Below, one piece after another: positions 46,372-57,779 of a stretch of 64,000 nucleotides of DNA. Below the pieces are notes generated by a model. The model was not told where the DNA came from. It saw only the letters and a program-made list of their open reading frames with translations, and searched no databases. This DNA comes from Hirundichthys speculiger. Taxonomy: Eukaryota; Chordata; Actinopteri; Beloniformes; Exocoetidae. The position numbers were made by a program, and so were the translations under genes. The number at the start of each line of letters is the position of its first letter. The stretch's first letter is position 1. Location of the stretch: the NCBI GenBank assembly GCA_018398805.1, contig JAGFBZ010002037.1, positions 51,001 to 115,000 of the forward strand, read 5' to 3'.

Positions 46372-49300
46372 ATGCCACCCCGGTCAAAGGTGTGGCTCCA
46401 TTTTAACAAGATAGATGCCAATAGCTTGCAATGCAATATGTGCAAAAAAGTCATCGTTGCTAAGGCGGCAACACGACTATTTTGATGACGCACCTGATCG
46501 TGCAGGGAATCAATCTAAGAGCAGAAAGTTGCTCTGTGTTTGACTGCAGCCATCCTCCTCTCAGCATCCAAGTCCACCTGAGGACGTTACACAGCCCGAG
46601 CGGCCTGATTCAAAAACCTACAACACTGGACTCCACCTCGTCTGAGAGCACCGAGGATGACGCTGTGTGCGGGATTTTAACAGGTAAGCTTACATTCAGC
46701 TAAGTTCAGCAGCAGTCTTAATGTTACTGCAACTTTATACGTGCATGAATTAAACCGGGATCCGTGTAACGCTAACTTCAGATATTAGGGTTTAGCTTTA
46801 TTTTATGGCTATGTAGCTAGCTAAATCGAAAGCTAACTAAAGACTGAGAGTAACATACAACGTTTAGCTTGCAAATATGTCCTCATCAAATGGCTTGGCT
46901 GGTAAAAAGGCTCACCTAACGTTCACTGTTATGTTCTCACAGCAGCCTCTGAGCCTGGTGTGAGGAAGACAAGGCCAGCCAGTGTGAATCCAGGCATATG
47001 TAAAGAATATCACTGATCAGTTAAGCCTTCATCTCTGAGCCTAGATAATGGTTTTTGAGCAATAACACCAACCATGTTATTCTTGATGTTTTGTGTTCTA
47101 ATGTCAATTAGGGAGATGATAAGAGCCCTTAACCCCAGATATCAGTCCCCCAGCAGAGACGTGCTGTCAAATACACTCATACCTGCATGGTATGCAGCAG
47201 AGAAGGGAAATGTCAAGAGAGAATTGACCTTTCGGTAAGCACCGCCCCCTCCCTAGTTACTGTTGCTAGGTTGGACATTCTCGCTGCTTCTCCATTAAGG
47301 ACGATGTTAATTCGCTATTTTTCCGATGCCTATCATCAGTGTTTATATTACACCAGAATAACGCCATTGTTAAATATTGCTGCTGGGGACCTGCAACAGT
47401 GACTCGAGGTGTCCAGAACATTTGGAGGGACATTTTTATTCCCTTTAACAAGATAAACCAGCAAAGGTAATATGATTTAGCAGCAGGGAGGGTGATGAGT
47501 TCTCTGTTAGCATTAGCAATAGCTCTGGTCCTTAGTGTCAATGACTTCTCCACTATGGACTAGAGCTTGCTAGCCACCTATAAGCCTGCCTCGTTGTCTA
47601 CAAATTTATATGGCCATGGATATTTATTTTGTTAGGTATAAGGTGATGCTAGTGATGTTAATGCCACTTTATTAATTATATTAATACAATGCTGTGACTG
47701 TCTGATGTTAACATAGCTCTGGTGTGGGACAGACCTATGGATGAGAGCTAATGCTAACAGACAACTCTTCACCCTCCCTGCTGCTAAATCATATTATTAC
47801 TTTTACTAAATGGTGGTTAAATCAATCATTAACTAAACAAAGTAAACTTACCTTGGAGCAAATGTAGGTGTGTTTTTGTAACTTTCCCCACATTCAGTTG
47901 ATTGTGTGGACGGACACAACTTAACCCACAGCCTGCATTCTCCAGCGTTTGTTTTGGTTTGGTAAAGGGAATAAAAAAATGTCCCTCCAAACGTTCTGGA
48001 CACCTCGAGTCACTGTTGCAGGTCCCCAGCAGCAATATTTCACCATGGAGTTATTCTAGTGTGATATAAATACTGATTATAGGCATCGGAAAAATGGCAA
48101 ATAACATTGTCCTTAATGGGGAAGCAGTGAGAATGTCCGACCTAGCAACAGTAACTAGGGAGGGGGCGGTGCTTACTGAAAGGTCAATTGCAAGACGTCA
48201 GAGATGTGGCTGTGACTGCGGATGGGTGGACCAGTGTGGCACAAGTTTGTGAGAGAGGGTATCATGAAGGAGAAAATCCTGCATACCAGGGCAGTCTACA
48301 CATCACAGACAGGGCATGTAATAGCTGAAGAGATAGGGGATATTCTGGATGAATAAAGGAAAAAGTTGTTGCAATCACTGTGGACAATGCAGCTAATATG
48401 GATGTAGCAGTGAAAAAGATGAGCATTAGAAAAATTGGCTGCTTTGCTCATACTCTAAACATTGCTGCTCAAAAGCTGTAAACTATACCTACCATCTTAA
48501 AGTGGGCAGGAAGAATCAGAGCTATGGTGGGGTGGTTAAAGCGGTGCAGCTTGGCTAAACCTGTTCTTAAAGAGAAGCAGCGTCTTCTCGGTAAGTGGAA
48601 ATCCAAACAGACTAAGCTTAGTGCTAAATTCCATGGCTAAATCACTCATTGAACTATTACTACAAATAAACAACCTGTTTAACATCCCCACACACTGTCT
48701 CTCTCTAGGTCTTCCAGAACATGCCATCATTCTGGATGTGAAGAACAGGTGGAACAGCCTGTTCCTGATGGTGGAGCGATTTCTGGAGCAGTTTCCTGCC
48801 ATCCAGGCGGCCTCCATGGACCCTCGGTTAAAAAAATCAATGAAGAAGGACAGGTATTGTAGATAAGGATGATATTACCTTATTCTTTTATCAATGTGAA
48901 CTAATGTGCTGGGCCGTGGTCTAGCTAATAAAACAATGTGTATATATTTTTTTCAGACTGGAGAGACTTTCTGATGATGATTATAGAAAAGCAGAACAGT
49001 TTGTCAGAGTTATGAAGATACTCTATACTTCAACCATCTGCATCTCTGCTGAAAGGAGTCCAACTTTGGGTCAGATTCTGCCCATCTTGGGGAAACTCGA
49101 GCATCACTTCACAGTCACTGATGAGGACTCCTCCTTTACACAAACCATCAAGGACAAGATCTGGAGTGAACTCTCAAAACGATACCAAGTATATACTATA
49201 CTGTATACTCAGAGACATGACAACTATACTATGTTTTTGTCTTGCAGGATGAGAGCATCAGGCAGTTCTTGGAGGAGGGCACAGCCTTAGACCCAAGATT

Positions 49301-49911
49301 CAAGACGAAAGTGGCCGATGAAGTGTGGACCAGACTAGAAGAGGAGCTGACAAGGATAAGTAGGACCTCACAACAGGTGTTTATTGTTATTGCTAATATT
49401 TTATTCCTCTTCCAATGCAGATCAGAGAGACGATTCCTATAATCTATTGAATCCAGAATAGAGGTGTAATGACCCAGGCTCAGCAGATGGAGCAGGAGCC
49501 TGAAGGGACAGCTGGTGACCACGATGACTCGTCTGATGAAGACCATACAGCTGTAGTAGCAACACTGGTGAAGTAAAACAACCCCCTTGCACATACACAC
49601 CAGTTTCATTTTCAGAACAAAATTAACTTGTTGGCATCTATCCTGATTGTCTTTGTCTTCTGCTTCTTGTTTCCAGAAGAAGCCAAAGCTCTCTGCCTAT
49701 GAGGAGCTATTTGCTGATGAGGACATGGCAGTTGAAGTAAGACAAGAGGGCCCTCTTAGCACCGCAGAGAAGATTCAGGAAGGGTACAACAGTACAGAGG
49801 TCTGCCATCTACCCTAACATCAGTGAATCCAGCGACCTGGTGGTGAAACGTGAGGGACACTATGCCAATGCTATCAAGCATCATCTACACCCTCAGAACA
49901 AACGTAAGTAT
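46372..49911 (+). pseudogene. hAT (ZBED-like) transposase gene, multi-exon, broken
   Basis: Exon 1 from ATG 46372: MPPRSKVWLHFNKIDANSLQ, CNMCKKVIVAK, then a one-base loss before GNTTILMTHL; donor CAG/gtaagc at 46683. Later exons: EMIRALNPRYQSPSRDVLSN up to VKREL, cut by the fold-back element, resuming QDVRDVAVTADGWTSVA (first catalytic Asp region); VAITVDNAANMDVAVK (second Asp); and GCFAHTLNIAAQKL with a following stop. Then LDVKNRWNSLFLMVERFLEQ, CISAERSPTLGQILPIL, TALDPRFKTKVADEVW and KKPKLSAYEELFADED follow. Introns have GT/AG edges. The C-terminal dimerisation motif was not found. Several stops and shifts make it a pseudogene. Confidence 0.82.
47226..48185. mobile_element. Fold-back element with long inverted repeats (aatt duplication)
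   Basis: The left arm gacctttcggtaagcaccg and the right arm, reversed, gacctttcagtaagcaccg match over about 230 bp with few changes. Similarity resumes further in (aatatgatttagcagcagg on both), with extra sequence in the right arm. It interrupts a transposase exon; removing it with one aatt restores the RELQDV reading. The TSD is therefore aatt (47222-47225, 48186-48189), possibly aattg. No coding capacity. Superfamily unknown. Confidence 0.8.
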
Positions 49912-49986
49912 CTTCGTATATCTTAAAGATATAAATGTTACGAAACCATTTTATTGTGTTTGTTTGAGATTATTTTCATGGATTAA

Positions 49987-51262
49987 CCCCTTACCATTCC
50001 TGTATAGTTTGCATAAAACGCCTATCCAAGGCATACCCAAAGTAAATTGAAAGCTGTTCTTGAACCGTTTGTAGCACATGGATGGTTTTGGTCTCTTTTG
50101 AAAGGTAACACTCTGAAGTTTTTCCCCCAACTGTCAGAATCACTGTAAGTGCTACTAGCATTGAGTAGTCTAAGTTTGAACACACTGAAATATAAGTTTT
50201 TTATTTCCGCCTGAATTTTTTTTTGTAAACAGATGTCTGCAGATGAGTGCAGCTGTGACTTATTAGCTGGAAAACACAATAGGACCACAGCATGAAGCCT
50301 TACCTAGTGCAAGTTCAAATTTGATAACAATACCACTAAAAACGAGTATTTTACACACGCTTTTGTAAGAGTATGTCTAGGCGTTTCCAAAAATGGTCAT
50401 TTGGAGTCTCCAAAATGGCACTTGGATAAACATGGCCACATACCTCGGATAAAAGGACATAACTCTTGAACGCTTCATCGTACAGTCATAATCCTGGCCT
50501 CTAATGAAAGGTGACACTTAGAGGTATCCTATCCCACATCCAGATTCACTATCAATATTGCTGAAAAAAAGTTACTGAAACATAAAGCTAAACTTTGCAT
50601 ATAAAAAAAGTCAAAACAAGTGTTGTTGTGGAAAATGTAATTTATATAAAAAAATGACTATATTTTACAACACAGCAAACTATTCACATATTTGAACATA
50701 TTTACAATTATAACCATTTACAGGTTGGCAGCATGCCAGTCACTGTAGCAATCTCTAGTCAGTATCAGGCACAAAGGCACATCACATGAGGAGCATTTCA
50801 ACTGTATTTAGCATGACAGTGCCTGCACTTCAGCCTACCAGTAGTCCTCTGCCCACTGATAAAAACCAGTATGTGATGTGCTCCACACGGAGCAGGAGGT
50901 GGGACAGGTCTGTCTGTGGAGGAAGACCCTGCTTTTGCCAGCTGCTCGGTGAGGGTCTCCCAGAATGCCTTCTGGTGCAGAGGGATCTCTCCTCTCCACC
51001 CATACACCTGGAACAACAATGAAAAAAATATATACAAAAACATAAATATGTGCAACACAAAAATTGTTTTTATTTCAAAATGAATACACAGTTGAATATA
51101 CAGCACAGACCTGCTGTACTCCTTCACAGCTGGTGGAACTGAGATGTCCTTCATCTGCCAATGTCCATCTGCACCTTTGACCCTCTATGTGACCACTTGC
51201 TGACTGGCTCCCAATCCATATCTGAATCCTCAGATGACTGCCCAATATGTGAAAATAAAGAA
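49987..51262 (-). mobile_element. piggyBac-like element, internally deleted, right end unresolved
   Basis: TTAA at 49983-49986 is followed by CCCCTTACCATTCCTGTA, consistent with piggyBac TTAA targets and CCC-starting ends. The transposase C-terminus is on the minus strand inside. Two diverged direct repeats ending ...gaaaggtaacact and ...gaaaggtgacact lie near 50053-50114 and 50460-50522. A matching right TIR was not found, so the true extent may reach beyond 52 kb. Confidence 0.6.
50718..51262 (-). pseudogene. piggyBac transposase N- and C-terminal remnants
   Basis: From an AG acceptor near 51262, the minus strand reads SSEDSDMDWEPVSKWSHRG, the acidic N-terminal type of segment. After a break it passes to VYGWRGEIPLHQKAFWETL and then a Cys-rich tail: APCGAHHILVF, LKCRHCHAK, CDVPLC, ending RDCYSDWHAANL and TAA at 50718-50720. 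The final CxxC/H pattern fits the C-terminal zinc-binding domain of PGBD4-like piggyBac proteins. The whole catalytic core is missing. Frameshifts near 50820. Confidence 0.7.
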
Positions 51263-52919
51263 ATAAGTCATTTACAAAACTTTCCATCTTTTCTGTATTG
51301 TACTACTTTGCACAATGAAACACCCCCCCCACACACACACACACACCCAACAAATAACTCACACATACCCCCCCACACACACACACAAACAAAGGCTTTT
51401 GTATTTATTCAAAGTAAAACTTGTTTATGTCGAAATATACAGTAATACGTAATATAATATGAATAATACTACCAATTATGATACAATATAAACGTAATAA
51501 TATAATATAAGCTGTAATATAAGTCACAATTTAGTCAAATACTTACGTATGCAGAACAAAATCTTCTCCGACGGAGAAAATCTGATCTTATCTGATCCCC
51601 TCTCCTGAAACGTCACTTTCAGGACGAGCAAATTCCTCCTCTTCCTTCTTGGACAGTCCTTTTCACCATTTTCTACAATAAATACGCTCCCAAACTGAAA
51701 AAACGCTGAGAAATAAGCCACAATCCGGTGCGCCCCGCTGAGACGCGCGGTCACGTGCGTTCATGAGACTATCTAATTACCATTTACGCACAGCTTTCTT
51801 TGTTTCCCCATTATCTCCACCCCCTCGACCGTCACATCGTTGTTTTCAGAATTTCATTGGCTATTCAATATTCAATATTCAGCACGATTGATTCTAACTG
51901 GCTGGTTTTTTCCTGAAGCAAAGTAGGACATGGCTTCGTTACAACGTTGGCCCTTATTGGCTATTGTAGGCTGTGGACAGGACAGGGAAGCTGCTGTATG
52001 GCTGTATGAGGTGTCAATCGAAAGTTCAGATGACCCCCTCCATTTTAAGACCACAGACACGTATGTCAACACAGGAGGAAACGTTTTATGACGAAGAATA
52101 CGCGGAAGTTACTGAACACCGACCAGCTACCAGTGCCGTTTTTGTGGATATTTTCTGGTATGATAATGCATTTTGGACTAAATACTTTATTGGATTAGAT
52201 CGACTGGACCTTTGTGAGTTCAACTAGACCATTTTTATGGAAATATTTTTGATCGGACGACTTTTATAACGCTCATTAGGTGAGTTGCGTCGATTTCGTA
52301 ACTGCTTGTTTGTTTGTTTGTGGTGTGACAAAGGCGTTGATTGTACCTGCTGTTATGATTATATCCTGAAATGGTTTACATTGATTGAATCACAAGAATC
52401 TTAGCTTTCCAAAGATATGTCGCATGAGTGCCTCACATATGAGCGATGTAAATTACGGTTTAGTTTTGGAAACTACAGAAATTCGGACTGACGGCCCGTG
52501 GGCGGGCCATCGGAATGTTAACAGTTTAACATCGTTGTTGCGTAACATTTATTTTTTTTAACTTTACGATGTTTGCTGCCGGACCGGCGGTCCCAGCCGG
52601 GGGTCCCGGTCCCGTCGGCGGTCCTGGTCGGCTTCACGTTACTTGTATACTTTGTTGGGTAGCGACGATGGACTGAATAATGTATCCTCTTTGTGTGTTT
52701 TTATTATTTGGAGAATATACAGCGCTCTTTTTAATGTTATCCCTGTGTCATTTTAGGAAATACAGAGACAACACGGGCTCTGATACATTTCAGTCTGAAG
52801 ACGTAACTGCACTCGAGGGGTGTCCCATTTCTAAGTCACAAGATAGCCCTTACACTTACTTTCGAAGTTTAAGATTGAGGGCCAAAAATTGAGGGTTAAG
52901 GGCGAGGGTTGAGATTGAG
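51263..52919. other. No confident feature; CA-rich tracts
   Basis: 51320-51390 holds C and CA runs. 51541-51690 on the minus strand has an acidic stretch and a CATAC/gtaagt donor-like site that might be an upstream exon of the piggyBac gene. 51973-52227 has an 84-codon open frame with no recognised domain. 52585-52640 is GC-rich. 52870-52925 holds degenerate gagggttaag repeats. Confidence 0.4.
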
Positions 52920-53275
52920 GGTTAAGAGAGGAATTGGAATTCACCCTTGGACTCTGCCAGGGCTGCCCTTTGTCACCGATTATCATCGAGAGGAGCCAGT
53001 TGAGGTGGTTCGGGCATCTGGCTAGGATGCCCCCCGGACGCCTCCCTGGAGAGGTGTTTCGTGCATTTCCAACTGGGAGAAGACCACGGGAAAGACCCAG
53101 GACCCACTGGAGAGATTATGTCTCTCGGCTGGCCTGGGAGCACCTCGGGATTCTCCCAGAGGAGCTGGTGGAAGCGGCCTAGGGGAGGGAGGTCTGGACC
53201 TCTTTGCTGAAGCTGTTGCCCCCGCGACCCGACTCCGGACTAAGCGGGAGCTAATGGATGGATGGATGGATTCTT
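52920..53275 (+). mobile_element. Rex3/RTE-like LINE 3' end with internal deletion
   Basis: Encodes EFTLGLCQGCPLSPI (RT domain motif), then jumps directly to RSQLRWFGHLARMPPGRLPG and RPRTHWRDYVSRLAWEHLG, the C-terminal end of ORF2. The element finishes gcgggagctaatggatggatgga, an (ATGG)n tail. The RT catalytic box and everything between are deleted. The same 3' end occurs reversed at 18158-19420. Confidence 0.75.
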
Positions 53276-53299
53276 TTGATGTATTATCAAGGGTTTGGT

Positions 53300-54943
53300 T
53301 CAACCTGTTCTGTGTAAAATCACAATAACTGAAATATAAAAATCGCAATGCTTGGTAAAATCAAAAAGCAATACTTGTTTAATCAGAATCGCAATATAAA
53401 TCGAATCGGGACCCAAAAATCTCAGGAGAATCGAATTGGCACAAAAGCCTATCAGCCCAGCCATACTAAATAGGTGGGTCTTGAGCCGCTTTTTAAAAGC
53501 ATCAACATTCTCTGTGGCCCTGAGGCTCTGCGGAAGGCTGTTCCACAGTCTGGGACCATAGTAACTAGGGGTGTAATGGTACATGTATTTGTATTGAACC
53601 GCTTCGGTACGGAGTGGTCAGTTCGGAACAGAGGCGTACCGAACGAGTTTCCACACTGACATATTAAGTAAAGGACTGCATGTTGTGGAGCAGAACATGC
53701 TGCAGCCGCACATGCGCAGTTGCGCGTACACGAGACAACAAACCAGTGTTGCCAACTTAGTGACTTTGTCGCTATATCTAGCAACTTTCCAGACCCCCCT
53801 AGCGACCCCCTAGCGACTTAATTTGTAAAAAGCGACTAGCAACAAATCTAGCCACTTTTTTCTGGTGATTTTGAGACTCACGCGCACTCAAACCGCTAGG
53901 TTTGAAGCCATCACTTGGCTGCTGTCTGCCTCGCGAACCGCGCTTCTCTCTCTCTCTCTCTCTCTTCATACACAGGCAAGGCGAGGCGACGCGCGTGCAC
54001 ACAAACACCCGCGCGCGAGACAACTCGAGCTTTTTCCCTCCTCTCCACGTCCCTCAATAATAATATTAATATTGTTTCTTACTATTATTACTATTGTTGT
54101 TATTATAAATATGCATAAAAATAAAAGCAAGTTCTACAGCAACAAAAAAAGTTTGTTGATATGTAAATAGTTCGATTGGGAAGAGAAATCATGTGGCATG
54201 CAGTACAAAAAAAAAAAAAAAAAAAAAAAACTTGTTACCTTCTCGTCCACATTTTAGCCATAAAATCATACCGGGACTTTCTTTATGAAAAGATAAAATG
54301 ATTTGTTTTTAAAGAAACAGTCTGAGCCTTATTCATGTTATTTAATCTGAGCAACAACTTGAAACTGTTCAATTTTGCACATCAGATGGATATTTTCTTT
54401 AAGAAAAAGTCTGAGCCAATGTTATTTTCATTTTGTTTTTCAAAATATCTACATTTCAGAATATTGAATTTATATTTTTGAATAAAATTCTAGCTTTGTA
54501 TAGGCTAATGTTCCTATTTTTAAAAAGCACAAAAGTGTGTAATAAACAACTAGCACATTTATATTTTGCATTTTGTTTTCTTACTGTACCAAAAATGAAC
54601 CGAACCGTGACCTTAAAACCGAAGTACGTACCGAACCGAGAGTTTTGTGTACTGTTACACCCCTAATAGTAACTAAAAGCCATTTCCCCGTGTCTTTTTA
54701 ATCTAACTTGTGGATGGTTAAAAAGCCAGTGCCGGAGGATCTCAGGGTCCGTGAGGGTTGATATGTTAAAAGCAGGTCAGATAGATAAGAGGGCCCAAGA
54801 CCGTTAAGACCATTAAACAATAAAAGTATCTTAAAATAAATACTGAAGTGGATGGGGAGCCAATGCAGCGACTTTAAAACTGGCGTAATGTGTTCCTGCC
54901 CTCTGGTCCTCGTCAGCACGCGAGCGGCTGAGTTCAGTAACAA
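53300..54943 (-). pseudogene. L2 ORF2 C-terminus in two pieces
   Basis: Upstream piece: LLNSAARVLTRTRGQEHITP, LKSLHWLPIHF, LGPSYLSDLLLTYQPSRTL. Downstream of the hAT the frame resumes with YYGPRLWNSLPQSLRATENV and FKKRLKTHLF. Together this is the usual C-terminal region of fish L2 ORF2; the hAT duplication atagtaac falls in the codons between. Confidence 0.8.
53566..54665. mobile_element. hAT (TAGGGGTGTAATGGTAC ends) inside L2
   Basis: Ends TAGGGGTGTAATGGTACATG and, reversed, TAGGGGTGTAACAGTACAC. The duplication atagtaac is exact (53558-53565, 54666-54673). Subterminal cggtacg/ccgaac motifs repeat at both ends. Internal sequence includes a (CT)n run at 53946-53964 and A24 at 54206-54229. No BED exon or transposase recognised. 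Confidence 0.92.
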
Positions 54944-54954
54944 TTGCAGAGCAT

Positions 54955-55830
54955 GGATGCTCTTTTTGGGAACACCAGAGAGCAGGGCATTACAGGCTCA
55001 GCCTCCAGGACCAGTGTGGAGGCCAAAAGGTGCTGGGCACTCACCTGCAGGGCGGAGGATGTGACCTTCGTAATACAGGAACCAGGCTGGCAGAAAGTCC
55101 GTGCATTGAGCACGACCACATGCCTAATCATTGAGGTCCCAACCACCAGTACCTTGGGGGTGCGCTGAGCCGGAGTGGCCGCCTCTGACCGCATGGGGAT
55201 GCCGCACTTTGCGGGAGAAACCTGTGAATGGTGGTGGCGCTATGCCATGGTTCTTCCTGGACGGGATGAGGGTGATGGTCCAGAGCGGGTGGATGGGTCC
55301 CGATTCAGTGACTGCTGAGCTAGATGAACTGGTCCTGGAGGCGGGCTGGTGCAGGCGCCACAGGAGGGAAATCCTGCAGGCTTAGGATATTGTACCTGTT
55401 GTTCAGTGGAAGACCCGGAGGTGGGACAGGAGGAGAAGGACGAGTCCCAGCGCCCCTGGCCACCACCGACCAGGTTTCCCTCTTTGAGTCTGTGGATATT
55501 GAGCTCACCGGCGCTCCTACTCCAGCCTTAGCAGGGAAGCCCTGCTTGACCGAGCGGGAACAGGTGAACGGGGGAACCGTTCCTTTGGGCTTGGCTCCCA
55601 GGCAGTGCCAGCGGGACTCCTCCAGTACTGGTGCTGGGGTCTCGGTGACGATGGACCCAGTCGACGGTAAGGTGGTGTCATCCATGGCCGTCATGTTCCG
55701 GTCACCAGCACCGGATGCCTTCAGGAGGGCGATGTGTTTGGCCTGGGACGTGGCGACAGCAGAGAAGTCCATCAGGATCTTGTCCATTTCCTTAAGGTCC
55801 AACTGTAATCCGGGGATGCTCTTCTTTAGC
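54955..55830 (-). pseudogene. L2-like LINE ORF1 remnant
   Basis: Minus-strand frame 55802-55320 begins MDLKEMDKILMDFSAVATSQ and continues to NNRYNILSLQDFPPVAPAP. After frame breaks, KVLVVGTSMIRHVVV and SSALQVSAQHLLAS follow. The 'R(F/Y).(V/I)L' segment followed by a 'VVG.S..R.V' block matches ORF1 proteins of L2/CR1-type elements with an esterase-like domain. Not a host gene. Confidence 0.6.
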
Positions 55831-56165
55831 TAGAGAGCGTAGGGACACAGGACTCACACACTGCCAGCATGCCTGGGCCGTGGGGCAGCACAGTACCAGA
55901 ACACAGAGGTGAGTGAATGTATTAGCACTGTGGCTAAAAACAAACCGGTGCTAGCTGCGGGTGAACGACTTGGCGAGCGACTTGAAATTGTCCGATAAAA
56001 ATCTAAGATCAACCGACCAGTTTAAAATGATCACTTTGCAGTGGTAAACAACAAAACAGCAGTGGCTTTGCTGTGTGACAATAGATAAAAGTGTCGTAGA
56101 ACTGGATAAAAAGGCTGATGTTTGAAGAGCTGCGCTCACAGAGATTTGAAAACGCCACGCATGCG

Positions 56166-56635
56166 CAGATAGTTTACAGATTCACTTCCAAAAAACCAGA
56201 TGCCTTAGAACATCTGGTGCAAAACATGTTGCCACTGAAACATTTGAGACCAAAGGTCCCACTGTGAAGAAGACTGACTGCAGGTCCTAGCATAATTCCA
56301 CTTGGAAGAGTCCTGAAACAACTCTTCATGAGGGCTCGGCCCATTGCAAGGGCCAGCACTGTGCCAGCTGGTCTGAGGTGTAGGCCATCAGCCAGGGCTC
56401 AGCTGAAGAAGCCAAGACACTCGTGGAGAATCTTCCAAGTAGAATTATGCTGGGACCTACAGTCAGTCATCCAGACCGGCCCCTCTATGTGAAGCTCCAT
56501 GATTGGCTTCACGACTGGCTTCTGTAGCGGTTATCAGTGGGTCACCAGCAGGCCTCCAGTCAACCCAAACTCAAAGAGACATCTTTGTTGTTAGCATACA
56601 GAAATCCCGCTCGCTCATTCAACTGCGGCCCCACC
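56166..56635. other. Unidentified sequence with inverted repeat
   Basis: Positions 56279-56313 (caggtcctagcataattcc, acttggaag) are repeated inverted at about 56427-56463, giving arms of about 35 bp separated by about 115 bp. Probably part of a repeat element. No protein recognised in either strand's frames. Confidence 0.4.
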
Positions 56636-56639
56636 TCTG

Positions 56640-56888
56640 ACATTACCATTGACCCGACGGAAATACTGTATATTTTTTAAAAATGCTTTTATTTTTTTTT
56701 TGTTTTTATTTCAATTGTATATGAATACGGTAATTTAAATTGGTATGAAACAACTATAAAAAATATGTAAATGAAAAAATAATTTTACGGGCCAGATTAC
56801 ATTACATTTTTTACATCAGGTGCGGGCCGGAGGGAGGGGCAGCGGGGGCCGCAAACGGCCCGCGGGCCGGCAGTCTGAGACCCCTGAC
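56640..56888. mobile_element. hAT end fragment (..CAGTCTGAGACCCCTG)
   Basis: Ends ggcccgcgggccggcagtct then gagacccctg, the right terminus of Charlie-like hATs ('CAGGGGTCTC' reversed). The left end and TSD are not visible. Confidence 0.5.
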
Positions 56889-56904
56889 CTAAATGCTTTT
56901 TTTG

Positions 56905-57105
56905 TCTGACAAGACAGCTTTATTTCATCATGAATGCTGTTGCCAGAGTTCCAACGAGAACCAGGAAAAATGAGCACATTATTGCTGCTACGAGATCCTT
57001 TCACTGGCAACCAATTACCTGCAGGATATACTTTAAATGATAATCTCCTCCCGCAAATTCACGAATAACTAAAACCACGGAACTTAAAGCGCGAATTGGC
57101 AAGGG
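56905..57105 (+). mobile_element. L2 scrap plus possible Tc/pogo-like end
   Basis: 56925-57035 encodes LNAVARVPTRTRKNEHII and FHWQPITCRIYFK, an L2 ORF2 C-terminal scrap. 57060-57117, reversed, reads agtacagtgatcccttgcc then cgcg/gtggtttta, resembling a pogo/Tigger-type end. The second part is weak. Confidence 0.45.
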
Positions 57106-57106
57106 A

Positions 57107-57720
57107 TCACTGTACTGTTATTAAATGACTGAATTCTCTTGGTAGATCGTATGGTTGCAATCCAACTTCCAATACTTCAATATCTGGATAAGACATCTGC
57201 TCCTTGACCTTTACATGTGCAGTATTACAACATCTCTCAACATCTATGAGAGTGAATCTAGGTAGATCCATGATTAAGTCTGAGATGCTTTGATTCAACC
57301 ATGTTTCAGTAAAACACATGAGGCTGCACTCACGATACACTTCCCAACTCTTCACCAGTATCTCCAGTTCATCAGTATTGTTGGTCAAGGAGTTGACATT
57401 TCCCATGATGACTGATGGCAGAAAGGGCTTGTATCTCCATTTCTTGGTGTTCACCTTTGCACCAACGCGGCAACCACAAAAACTCCTCTTAATCTCAGCT
57501 GGAATAGGATGATATACTCCAGATTGGCTCCATTTCAATAAAATAAACTCTTCTCTTGAATAAACTCTCCTCTCCATAGTAATATCCATCAGTAGTTGAT
57601 AAAAAAAAAACTGACAAAAACACCAAAAATAGTGCAAAAAAATGGACGAGCTATAGAGATAAGCTGCCAGCTTCAGCCAGCACATTCCGGAAAGTAAAAT
57701 AATGACGTTATTCACCACCT
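57107..57720 (-). pseudogene. Non-LTR retrotransposon endonuclease N-terminus
   Basis: The minus-strand frame holds IKRSFCGCRVGAKVNTKKWR, LPSVIMGNVNSLTNNTDE and ECSLMCFTETWLNQSISD, then IEVLEVGLQPYDLPREFSH. GN-VNSL and FTETWL are the first two motifs of an APE-type endonuclease, which nicks target DNA to prime reverse transcription. The frame is open for over 200 codons including a poor-quality upstream part, but internal deletions are likely (between the FTLI and AHVKVKEQ blocks). No RT follows; truncated. Confidence 0.75.
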
Positions 57721-57779
57721 CTCCCCTTTGACACTGTTGTGATGTGACACCTGTCAAAGAAGTTCACAGAGAAAAGATA

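Larger units (their letters stand above)
46115..49985 (+). mobile_element. BED-type hAT with multi-exon gene, right end lost
   Basis: Left end TAGGGCTGGGTACCGAACTT. It includes the gene at 46372-49911 and a fold-back insertion at 47226-48185. No matching right TIR was found before the TTAA at 49983-49986 where piggyBac sequence starts, so the right side is truncated or deleted. Confidence 0.7.
53280..56165 (-). mobile_element. L2-like LINE, internally deleted and split by a hAT
   Basis: On the minus strand: a 5' region (56165-55840), ORF1 (about 55830-54955), then the last part of ORF2 (54943-54690), the inserted hAT (53566-54665), and the remaining ORF2 end and 3' region (53565-53280). Almost all of ORF2 (endonuclease and most of RT) is absent. 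Confidence 0.7.

Noticed and set aside
52870..52925. Interstitial telomeric repeat (gagggttaag units)
   Set aside because: Units are irregular and do not form consecutive ttaggg repeats; more likely a degenerate dispersed repeat.
55324..55833. 169-codon plus-strand frame
   Set aside because: Antisense to the LINE ORF1 frame, which has the recognisable motif order.
57107..57757. 216-codon frame as a host gene
   Set aside because: The motifs are those of a LINE endonuclease, and the N-terminal part is low-quality translation of untranslated sequence.
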